A stretch of DNA of 64,000 bases from Dipteris shenzhenensis (lineage: Eukaryota > Polypodiophyta > Polypodiopsida > Gleicheniales), in the NCBI GenBank assembly GCA_047967505.1, contig CM106541.1, one strand, 5' to 3'. A program made the position numbers and the translations under genes. How positions within the stretch are numbered: the stretch's first letter is position 1; each line of letters begins with the position of its first letter. The notes under the pieces are model-generated. The model had not been told where the DNA came from, did no database searches, and saw only the letters and a program-made list of their open reading frames with translations. Positions 21,905-31,379 of the stretch are shown here, piece by piece.

Positions 21905-21982
21905 CACCTTGTACTTTGCCTATAGGCATCTACCTTGTACTCTGCCTATGGGCATCTACCTTTTACTCTGCCTATGGGCATC
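21905..21982 (+). repeat. Three copies of a 26-bp tandem repeat
   Basis: The unit CATCTACCTTGTACTCTGCC plus TATGGG repeats at 21927, 21953 and, truncated, 21979, with a diverged unit before it. It lies directly after the H3-like stop codon. Confidence 0.85.
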
Positions 21983-22751
21983 AATATACTAAAATGTCTT
22001 TTTTTGAATTGTCTTTCAATGTGAAATCTTAAATTTATTTTCAATGTATTTGCAATCTATTAATTTACTTACATGCACTCTCAATGTATACAAAGCAAAA
22101 TAAAATAATAAACATCAAATCTTAATAGAACATGCAAAAGGAAATAATAGTCAATTTTACTTAACATAGAAAAGGAAACAATGTTCTGTAAACGGGAAGA
22201 GAAAATTATTTGAAAATGGTATTCTTTATTTACATTGAGTAGTATCACAAAGATCATCAAAGCTTGAATGCCTAAGCTACTCTAGTCTACGCTTCTTCCT
22301 ACTTGGCTCACATCCCTTTTTTGCTTGCTGAAGTAGAGAGGGCTGCACAATTTCATTCTCTATAGTTAAGGGATCTGTAATGCCAGCTGGCCCTACAATA
22401 GCTATAATACTATGAAGCGGACCAAATCATGTGTCTAAGAACAAAAATAAAGCTGCACTATGCCTAATCAGAACAACAAGATCAGCAGTAGGACGGATGG
22501 GCCTCATCTTCACCATTCGATTGAGGACCCTAAACTTCATGATGTTTATCTTTCCATCTGACGATAATTGTCGATGGAACACCAAAATGTGTTGAGCCAC
22601 TCTATTGATGTAGTGGCCAATCGATGCCATCCGCCCACCAGAAGACCCTCTGGTTCCACTCTTGCATCCGGTATACTCATCCAAAGATTAGATAAATTAA
22701 TAAAACATAAAATTTCAAGAATTAATAAGAATAAGGGTTTTTTTCCAAGTA

Positions 22752-23000
22752 AAAATCATATCTTTAAGAAATCTTATTTGGGAGGCCACTGGGACCCTAG
22801 CAACCATGCCCATCAATTTTATGCCCAAAAAACCCTTGCAAGCCCAAAATCTGACATCATTCGTCCAGAGCCCAGTTTTTGCACTGGTTGCATGATGTCA
22901 GATTTTGGACTTGCAGGGGTTTTTTGGGCATAAAATTGATGGGCATGGTTGCTAGGGTCCCAGTGGCCTCCCAAATCAGATTTCTTAAAGATATGATTTT
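22752..23000. repeat. Long inverted repeat (109-nt arms, 31-nt loop)
   Basis: Arms 22752-22860 and 22892-23000 are complementary with only a few mismatches, from AAAATCATATCTTTAAGAAA outward to CTGACATCAT inward. The loop at 22861-22891 contains CCAGAGCCCAG. A transcript would form a near-perfect hairpin. It lies in the predicted intron of the unknown minus-strand gene. It fits a foldback/MITE element or a young small-RNA precursor; no target-site duplication was identified. Confidence 0.9.
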
Positions 23001-23089
23001 AATCTATGAAAAAACCATAACCTTGTTTACACAAATGGAGTGGGAGGGGCAAGTGGTAGGGGCATGTGTGAGGGACAAGTGGCAGGGCA

Positions 23090-23430
23090 AGTGTGACAGG
23101 TGGCAGGATGTTCTGGGTTTAAAAATATAACATTTGGTTGGGTTTTGTACCCTAAACCCTCAATCTTATTTTTCATTCCCTAAATCAAATTCGGGAGGCC
23201 TCTGACACCCTAGCAACCATGTGCATCATTTTTCAAGCCAAAAACCCCTTGTAAACCCATGTGACCAGAGCCCTACAAAACCATAACCCTAATTGTTTCC
23301 AGAAATTTAGGGGCAAGTGGCAATGGCAGGATGTCTTGGGTTTAAAATCATAAAATTTGCTTTGGTTTTATACTCTAAATCCAAAACCCTATTTTCCCTA
23401 CCAGTTGAGGAAAAAGAAATGATTTTTGTT
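23090..23430 (+). repeat. Tandem-related flanking repeats sharing the hairpin arm
   Basis: 23190-23275 repeats one hairpin arm plus loop motif in diverged form (GGGAGGCC, ACCCTAGCAACCATG, AAAAACCCCTTG, CCAGAGCCC). The segments 23092-23180 and 23318-23400 also match each other (GGCAGGATGT, TGGGTTTAAAA, CCCTATTTT-like ends). So about 240-bp units containing the arm are arranged in tandem around the hairpin. Confidence 0.65.
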
Positions 23431-24727
23431 CCTAAAATGGAACCTAGAATTATACTGATGATTTTGAATTACATGATGAAGCTCGCAAAGCTATATACCT
23501 TTTCTGCCTCATCGCGGAGTGCGTCGGCTACAGTGCCCAACTGGACTCCCTTTTGTGGTTGATCTTGAACTTCATGTTGGCTTGAGGTGCCAGCTTCTTC
23601 ATCTCTCTCCCCGAACAAATCCCTCTTCAAATTCATGAACTGCTCATCGGACATGTCGTACTCTAGTGCGGCATCCTCGATTGCCTTTTGTGTTAGTTGA
23701 ATTGCCTCCAGATCGGTGAGGCTCGAGTCATCAAAGCATGCAATCTCATCGATTGCTGGATTCACTGGAGCATCAAAGTCAATGACATCATCAAAAGTGT
23801 CATTCGAGAGCCAACAGAGCACCTCGTCCTCTCGGAGACCGGTTTCTTCCATCACTTCCAATAGGGTAAGGTATTCCTCACCCTCAATCCTTATTGGATC
23901 AATCCAAGCAAGGTGTGGCTTGCTTGCTGCCTCATCTGGATTATAGGTAGAGGATGGATATGCAACGAGTTGGATATGAGATAAGATGACCTCGCTTTCA
24001 ACTTGCTCCTCAGCTAGGCTAATAGTATGTTCCTCAGGCTCCAAGTCTAGGTTTAGGTCAGCTCCTCCACCACTTGGTGATGGACCTACTCCACCACTTG
24101 TGGATGCAGGACCCTAGGGCTGCTCGCCAACATCCTCATCAAACTTGCTAGTTGCAAGGAGAATAGTAAGGGCTGCATCTCTCTCGATCAAATGAATTGG
24201 GGAAGATGAATCATCCCCGATGGGAATAGCATACTCACGAAGAGAGATAGGGACATTATCCATGGCCCTGCCTAGTGTCTTCTTGAAGTTAGCTCTCTGG
24301 TCAAAAGAGCTCAAAATATCCAATGAAACCCATTGGTGAGGGGAATTAGCAATCGCGCAACAGATTGCCCATGGATAAGTCTATCAGAAAATTGAAGAGA
24401 GGGATTATCAGCAGGAAGGAGAGCTCTCAAGTGTGACTCAAGATGGAATGCTTTGCAGAAGATAGGATAAACCTGATATGCAGAGGCATGGGAATCAGTG
24501 GATGAAATCCACTGGTGGTCAAAAGCCCCTTTAGGGGAAGCCATGAGTGTAGGAGGATGCTTGGGAAGATGAAAGAGAAGGCTATGGAATGCAAGGTTAC
24601 TCACAAGTGGGAAACTGAAAATGTGAAAATGACCTTAGAAGTGTACTTTATAAATGGACTATAAATGGACATTGCCCTTAAAAATGCTCTTAATTACAAT
24701 ATTTTTATATTTGTTGTTTTTTCTTTG

Positions 24728-25143
<416 letters not shown>

Positions 25144-25187
25144 GACACCCGATGATCATCTTGTTGCCATGTTGCCCTTAGCTATCT

Positions 25188-25690
25188 ATGTCATGGACAT
25201 TGATTTTACATATACACTTTTTGAATTTTGTTAGTGGCTCCACCCTTTGGATCAGTTGTATATGGGTTTTTTTTCAATCTCATAGTGTCTCAAAGACCTT
25301 AATTAACTTTCTTATTTTTCTCTTTCTCAACTTGGAGGTGAAAATGAATAAATGCAATCTTAACTCTCTCTCTCTTCCCATTCTCTACCTCTCTCTCTTT
25401 CTCTATCCCAATGTCCATCTCTCTCTTTCTGTCCCCGTCTCCATTGTCATGGACATTGATTTCATGTATACACTTTTTGTATTTTGTTATCGGATCCACC
25501 CTTTAGATCAGTTGTATCTGGGTTTTTTTTTTTCAATCTCTTAGTCTCTCAAAGACCTTAATTAACTTTCGTATTTTTCTCCTTCCCATTTTAGAGGTGC
25601 AAATGAATAAATGCAATCTTAACTCTCTTTGTCTCCCTTTGTATCCCTCCCCCTCCCTCTGTCTCTTTCCCTCCCTCTATGTCCCTGACT

Positions 25691-25746
<56 letters not shown>
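25188..25746 (+). repeat. Two tandem 257-bp units with (CT)n cores
   Basis: ATGTCATGGACATTGATTT through TTTTGTTA, TCAGTTGTAT, CAAAGACCTTAATTAACTTT and AATGAATAAATGCAATCTTA occurs at 25188-25370 and again at 25447-25630, with CT-rich DNA between. A further (CT)n run follows at 25692-25746. No coding potential. Confidence 0.85.
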
Positions 25747-25747
<1 letters not shown>

Positions 25748-26142
25748 TCATACATCTAACTCTGTCTCATGGCCAGGTGCATTATTTGTGTCACTTATTG
25801 CACTCTCAACTTCTCTCTCTCTCTCTCTCTCTCTCAGTCTCTCTTGCATGCTCTAATTGCTATCTATCTCGAGATCACACACTCTATGTCTTGCACAATA
25901 CAGATATACAAATACCCACACAAATTTAAAATTACAAATATTTATCGTTTTATCATTCATAGACCATAGAGAGCCATCTATCTAAAGGTGCATACTTAAT
26001 TTAAAAAATCTTAACAATAAATGAAATAACACTTTGTATTATATATGATTTATGTTCATACATGTAACAATGCCTCATTGCCAAGTGCATTGTTGAAGCA
26101 CTAAGGATCCAAGAAATTGGATATCATATGAAATACCTGCCA
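25747..26142. other. No recognisable feature
   Basis: Short (CT)n run at 25812-25835 and AT-rich unique sequence; no gene, no structured repeat seen. Confidence 0.6.
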
Positions 26143-27370
26143 TCATGTCTCTACTATCTCTAGAGTATGGGGGAGGCAACAATTCTTACAAAGGATACTT
26201 ATCTCATCCCTATATCTAACTTTGCGATTATCAAGTCTAAAATAATAGTCTTGGGGAGGGCTTGCTATTGCCAATTGCGATTCTTCCCTGATAAATCGCA
26301 TGGTCCACTCCTCTTCCAATTCCAACATTAGATCAGGATGTCCTTGTCAATAAATTGATACCTCGACAATAGGACTATGAGTCCCATCACGCAGATCATC
26401 ATCCATTACTGCCCATTGAAGGTTCTTCCATCTAAACCTTCTATATGTGAAAGTCATGCAAAGATTTTGCCTTCTAATGAAATACTTGCAAAATTTGGGA
26501 TCTATTAATACATAGGATCCTTATCATTTTTTATACAAACAAGAATTGTAAGATTTGCTCACCGAAATGTCACATCTGAAGTGTTCAATCGACATTGTAC
26601 TAAATCTTCATCATGACATGTTGTTGTTGTCCATCCATTGTCAAATAGCTCAGATAGCTAGTCCATTTCTAAGCTCTTGCAAGTGTAAGTAATCTTTGTT
26701 TTCCTTAATTGCCTACAACTTGCAAAGAAATCAACAAAGCATGGAAATGGAAGAAACCAGCTCAACCTAGCATTTCTTCCACTAGTATTTGGCTTCATAG
26801 CATTTCTCACATCATAAACATTCTATTTCTATATGATTCACTTATCTCCATTGGAAGCAGCCATTCTGGACTATCAAAAGAGGGTAAGGAAAGAGATTCT
26901 AATCTACCATACTGTCCTTCTTCATCTGGATGACATGCAACACCCCAGTTACACATGCTACAGGCTCCCACTCTTTGTAAGTAGATGGATATAAGTCTTT
27001 AAAACAAATACAAGGCATAAGACAGTAGTGTCAACGTCCCCAAATAAATGCAAATACTCTAAAAAGCAAATGAAGTACTAGTACACGTTGAAAAACTTAC
27101 AATTGGGCCTACGATATGGAAGTCCTGCATTCGGATGCACATATATGTTTGCATGGGTAAAGACATGCTGAATATATACTTGTGTCACTATGTTACTGCC
27201 AGGACAAATTTCAAAATCTAAGATCCTTCCCTTCTAATGTTTAGAGAAGTCTATTGCATCCTTCCGACCCACTTTGTTATAGCACCCACGATTAGTGGGT
27301 TGCATTGTGATCCAAGAATATTTCCTACAGAGCTAAGGAATCCATTCCCCATGCTCATCCTTAGCATTCT
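26143..27370 (-). pseudogene. Degenerate coding-like region, unknown product
   Basis: Minus-strand fragments in changing frames read like real protein: KDEHGEWIP, KYSWITMQPTNRGCYNKVG, FTHANIYVHPNAGLPYRRPN, CHPDEEGQYGRLESLSLPSF, DSPEWLLPMEISES and, at 26143-26328, MLELEEEWTMRFIREESQL plus DYYFRLDNRKVRYRDEI. Stops and frameshifts separate them, so exons and introns cannot be drawn. Similar spacing of short coding blocks could reflect a spliced gene. I do not recognise the family. Confidence 0.25.
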
Positions 27371-28217
27371 TCAATACAACAGATTATAAACTACTTCTGT
27401 ATCTATCATTTTCTACTTCCATAGTTCTGCCCCTGTACCATATGATTAAAATTAGCTCTTTCTACTTCCAAAGACCCTCAAATTTATGTCTTCTATTCTC
27501 TCTTTCTATCCCTCTCTTTCTCTTTCTTTGCAAGTCTCTCTCTCTCTCTCTCTCTCTCCCTCTCCCTCCCCCTCCCTCTCCCTCCCCCTCCTTCCCTCTC
27601 TCCTTTAACTAAACCTCTCCCAAAAACAAGCAAAATATTATTACAAAAAACATAGAATACTTCTCTCTCTCAGTCTGTCTTCCAAGGTACCGCTCACACA
27701 AACAAACATCAATTTTTTTTGAAATACTTAGTTACGATATGCTCTCTTCCTGCTCTGCTGTTTCTCCACAAATAAAGAAAACATTATCAATATCATATCA
27801 CTCTCTCTCTCCCTCCCAAAACTCTTTGATTAGGATCTCTTTTTCTTCCTTCTTTCTCAAATACTTCTAAAACCTAGCAGTTTGAAATACAATCTCTGTC
27901 TCTCTCCCTCAATCATCCCCTCAACAAAAGAAAACATAGCAGTTCGAAATATAATCTCTGTCTCTCTTTTTCCTTCCTCTATCTACCCCTCCTATACTAG
28001 CAAATAAGAAAATGACTATTTTCTATCTCTCTCCCTCACTCATCCCCTCAAACAGATAAAAAAACACAGCAGTTTCAAATATAATCTCTCTCTCTCTCTC
28101 TCTCTCTTTCCCTTCCTATATCTATCCCTCCTATACTAATGAAGAAAAAAATGACTATTTTATGTCTCTCTCTCCCTCACTCATCCCCTCAAATAGAAAA
28201 CAACATAGCAGTTCGAA

Positions 28218-28257
<40 letters not shown>

Positions 28258-28310
28258 CCTTCCTCTATCTATCCCTCCTATACCATTGAAGAAAAAAATG
28301 TCAAAAATCG
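27371..28310. repeat. CT-rich satellite-like units of ~130-140 bp
   Basis: From about 27868 the text AGCAGTTCGAAATA (or a close variant) followed by ATCTCTGTCTCTC, then CCTCTATCTA(T/C)CCCTCCTATAC, GACTATTTTAT and CACTCATCCCCTCAAA recurs at about 27868, 27933, 28064 and 28204. Before that, 27371-27860 is T/C-rich with (CT)n and (CCCT)n tracts. No gene. Confidence 0.8.
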
Positions 28311-28469
28311 TCTTGTAGTTTAATATATCATCTACCTCAATCTCTCCCTCTTCCCTGTCTCTTCTAACAAACATATAGACAAAGTGTGATACAAAAACGT
28401 ATCTACTTAATACAAACAAAACTTTCAAGACGAAATCACCTCATTACCTGGAAAGTATGCGTTCCTTCT

Positions 28470-28672
28470 TCTGGAGTTGACTCTATATACTCCAAAAAGG
28501 TAGAGAAAGAGCCGAAAATGATAGAACACCTGCTTTTCTCACTCCTTCCAAGCAGATTTAGGTCGCAACTTCAGGAGGTGACTCTCTATACTCCAAAAAG
28601 GTAAGGGAAGAACCAAAAATGAGAGAACACCTGTTTTTCTCACTCCTTCCAAGCAGATTTAGGTCGCAACTT
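28470..28672 (+). repeat. Two tandem copies of a 101-bp unit
   Basis: GACTCTATATACTCCAAAAAGG to AGCAGATTTAGGTCGCAACT at 28470-28570 is repeated at 28571-28672 with a handful of substitutions. Confidence 0.9.
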
Positions 28673-29229
28673 TGGTTTCTAAGAGAGAGTGAAATAAGTA
28701 GAGAATGAATGGAAGAGAAGAGGGATGAACAAAGCTTTGACATAAGTTTCTATTTTTGAATGTGGAAGAAAAACGTGAGCAAAGAGGAGAGAGAATGACT
28801 AAGCAAGAGTGGAAAGAAGATATTTTGACCAATTGCTAGAAAGTGGCGGGAATGAATGTTTGAAACATTTTGGAACAGAGAGAATAGGGGGAGAGCTGGT
28901 TAGGAAGTGAGAGTTTGGGCCAAATGTGGTTGAACCCCATGGAAAACGTGAGCATAGTTTTAGCTAGGGGATAGTTTGCCTTGGGAGGAAAACATCGGAC
29001 GCCTGACAGGGTTAGGGCAGGCCTGTCAAAGATAATTTTTTATTATGAACCACCAATGACGTTTTTTGGGGTATTTTGAAAAAAAACTAAAATTTCCCCT
29101 AGATTTAGGGAGACTCTGTCACAGAGAAGTCCACATGGCATAATCTCCTTCATGGATACCATATTCCCTTATCCAAGCCTCTAATATTTTAGTAATTCTC
29201 CAAAGGGCCCCTTTTTGAGTCCAAATTTT
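28673..29229. other. No recognisable gene
   Basis: Purine-rich unique DNA. The 3' part (29200-29229) holds the short match to 16508-16536 and may already belong to the helicase remnant, but no motif could be read with confidence. Confidence 0.5.
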
Positions 29230-29761
29230 TTGTAATGCTTGGATATTCTTGGATTGCGCTAGCTCCATGGTCCCCTTGCCTTCTTTGTGGAGAACACATG
29301 TACAATACTATGAGCTCACAATGTTGACGTGCCAAAATGACATGTTCTATATCACCATTCTAAGCAAAATTGGTACTAGCCAACAGTCCAACAATGACCT
29401 TGAATCAATTAATGTTTGCTACCTTCAACAACCATCTCAAAGGCATGCAATATGACACATATAGTATACAAATGCCACCAAACACAAACACTATAATGAT
29501 GTTTGCAACCTCTTGCATACTTCATGACATATACTCAAAGCAGATGACTTGACCCATAAATCGTGCAAGAAAACAATAAGGATATTGTTGGAGTTGAGGA
29601 ACACTGGTGGGTTTCATGTAGACTTAATGCTCAAGCCTGGTATGATTTGCTCAGGCAACTTAGACATTTTTGATGGTCTTGTGAAGTGTGTGGATGGCAT
29701 CTTCAAGGACTCCCACACCAACTCGAAACCTTTCCATGAGCCCAATACTCCTGAACCCTAG
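29230..29761 (+). pseudogene. Pif1-like helicase C-terminal remnant (Helitron type)
   Basis: The plus strand reads LWRTHVQYYELTMLTCQNDM and FYITILSKIGTSQQSNNDLE, matching the Pif1 helicase segment in which an LW...ELTE.MRQ.D motif precedes the I..G line. Then, across frame changes, comes NTIMMFATSCILHDIY (position of the FPTN..V motif), and finally LLELRNTGGFHVDLMLKPG and NLDIFDGLVKCVDGIFKD, which fit the conserved L.L..GA.VML..N.D..DGLVNG..G. signature of Pif1-like proteins. The Walker A and B motifs would lie upstream and were not found. The neighbouring endonuclease remnant on the same strand suggests a RepHel-type transposon protein rather than a cellular Pif1. Confidence 0.6.
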
Positions 29762-30429
29762 TACCTCCTTCTAAACCCTTAACCCCGTGAATCAATGAAG
29801 GAGACTAGCTCTCCCCAGTCCTCAACCCTGGAATCCTTTATAAACCCTGGAACCCTTAGCTAGCTTTCTCAATCCTATCCTTCTTCTAAAGTGGCAGCGT
29901 CTCCACAGCATCACCTAGTGGCGACGCACGCCTCAAAAACTAGTTGCCCGCCTGCAAAATTCGATCGCTATAGCTACGAAAACCTGTCGCTCGTTCTCAA
30001 AAAACGACGGCGGTGCCCACCCTACCTAGCACCCGTGCGGCGGCGCCACCCACCCGTAGTGGCTCTAGGAGGACAAGCACGCATAGGCAACAAATTCTTG
30101 TACAAATACCACCACTCCAGAAACATGGACCCAATACTTTCGATAGCGTGCGAATTTCAAGTGGGCAAAAACCATCTAAACAATGTCTATCCAACCGGTT
30201 GCCACTCGAACAATACACCACTTGGATGGCCTTTCAATGGATTTTCTTGCATTCGACCCGTAAAACATCAAAGCACATGGACTAGTTATATTTTTTTCTC
30301 TCACAAGTTCGTGACCCTGCAAATTTCTAGCTCCTTCGCAAAATTGAACAAAAGCACATCAACGAAGAAATTGAGCACCTTAAATGAAGTTGTGAATGGC
30401 TCCATGATTACATGGACTTCACATTATAA
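29762..30429 (+). other. Spacer between helicase and endonuclease remnants
   Basis: A long open frame (29891-30523, 210 codons) covers this stretch, but the recognisable endonuclease text lies in a different frame, so the open frame is probably fortuitous. 29745-29870 contains CCTTCTAAACCC and AACCCTGGAA motifs resembling the 20-bp repeats at 56430-56650. No other domain was recognised. Confidence 0.4.
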
Positions 30430-31050
30430 AATCATAATAAATCAAACATGCAATCCCTCAATACGAAGTCATTCCAGTTCCATGCAAGAGACATCATGTC
30501 CACCCAAAGCATGCTTGCAGTAGTAGTGCTTTGTCTCCAAGAAACACACATGCCATCAAACCAAAGTATCTGAGTTCTCGGATTTTGCATTATTACATAC
30601 AGACAAGACCTTGGGATATCCACCTCCTACAAGAAAAGGGTTATTCTTTAAATCAACAAAGTGCTTGTGCTTGCTCTCCATAGTTGACTCTTCGATTCTT
30701 ACACAATTTGCAACAATAATCAATGTCTATAAGGCTCCAAAGGATCCACTGCAAATCCTCTTTCCACATTCTGCAAACAATGCTGCTATGTATACCATGG
30801 CACACTCCATATGTCATTGGTGATTCAAGTTTGGCTACAAGTCAACAAGTGCGAGAAACTCTAAGCTATGCCAGTTCATGTCACCTCACAAGCTACAACT
30901 TGTTACAACATCTACAACAGCCCATTTTATGACTCTGGACCACATTTGGACCAACATGCCTAATTACAACCTTCCACATGGAGCAAACGTCATATATTGG
31001 TCTCACCACTCCCTACTATACATTACAATTATTTAAGGCAAGCTGCATGA
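30430..31050 (+). pseudogene. Endonuclease/exonuclease/phosphatase (EEP) domain remnant
   Basis: In order on the plus strand: NMQSLNTKSFQFHARDIM, LAVVVLCLQETHMPSNQSI (the LQET motif carries the catalytic Glu), GFCIITYRQDLGISTSYK, then IINVYKAPKDPLQIL (the VYRAP region), IGD at about 30818 in a shifted frame (the GDFN position), FMSPHKLQLVTTSTTAHFM, LDHIWTN, and finally YWSHHSLLYI where an active enzyme has SDH. The whole matches the EEP nuclease fold from start to end. Stops (TGA near 30570, TAA near 30650, TGA near 30822) and the Asp-to-His change in the last motif make it dead. About 0.7 kb upstream lies a Pif1-like remnant in the same direction, the arrangement known from Helentrons (Helitron2-like), whose RepHel has a C-terminal endonuclease. 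A non-LTR retrotransposon endonuclease is the alternative. Confidence 0.7.
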
Positions 31051-31379
31051 ATATCAATGATCATTGATCATCCTGATTGGCTCATTTTGGAAAAGCCTTT
31101 ACTCATAAGTAAAGCACCTCTCTAATTTCTTTAGACTTAGAGCCTCTTTTTGTGCTGAATCTTTCAAAGATTCTGAATGTGTCTCCTAAGGTGGAAATAT
31201 TATCCAAACAACCCTCAAATGGGGTTCAAAAACTAAAGAGTTGAAAGCCAAAAACTTCAAGTTCTCCAATTATGCTTGTTGTACTGATCACCATTATATA
31301 CACATGCATAAACAGTAACTAGATTGGCCAAGCTGGAGGTCTGCATAATATTGCCCCACTTGTTATATTTACAAAAGGT
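31051..31379. other. No recognisable gene
   Basis: AT-rich spacer between the endonuclease remnant and the 3' end of the receptor kinase. It contains a short palindromic stretch ATCAATGATCATTGATCATC at about 31053-31072, a possible small hairpin. It may include the 3' untranslated region of the kinase. Confidence 0.5.

Larger units (their letters stand above)
22277..24604 (-). pseudogene. Unknown two-exon protein gene, broken
   Basis: Minus strand. The 5' part (24604-24311) reads FDHQWISSTDSHASAYQVYP, AFHLESHLRALLPADNPSLQ and SVARLLIPLTNG. A frame change leads to LDILSSFDQRANFKKTLGRA and SPIHLIERDAALTILLATSK. After a TAG (about 24108) comes an S/G-rich linker and an acidic region (WIDPIRIEGEEYLTLLEVME, then EYDMSDEQFMNLKRDLFGE). 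A donor (AAAAG then GTATAT, near 23490) and an acceptor (GGATGAG, near 22673) would join in phase to YTGCKSGTRGSSGG, VAQHILVFHRQLSSDGKI and RMVKMRPIRPTADLVVL. One stop follows FLFLDT, and the product ends near 22277 in KKRR, a possible nuclear signal. I do not recognise it. The intron holds the long inverted repeat. Confidence 0.4.

Noticed and set aside
29891-30523. 210-codon open frame as a real gene
   Set aside because: No motif in it, while an adjacent frame over its 3' part encodes clear endonuclease text; the open frame is fortuitous.
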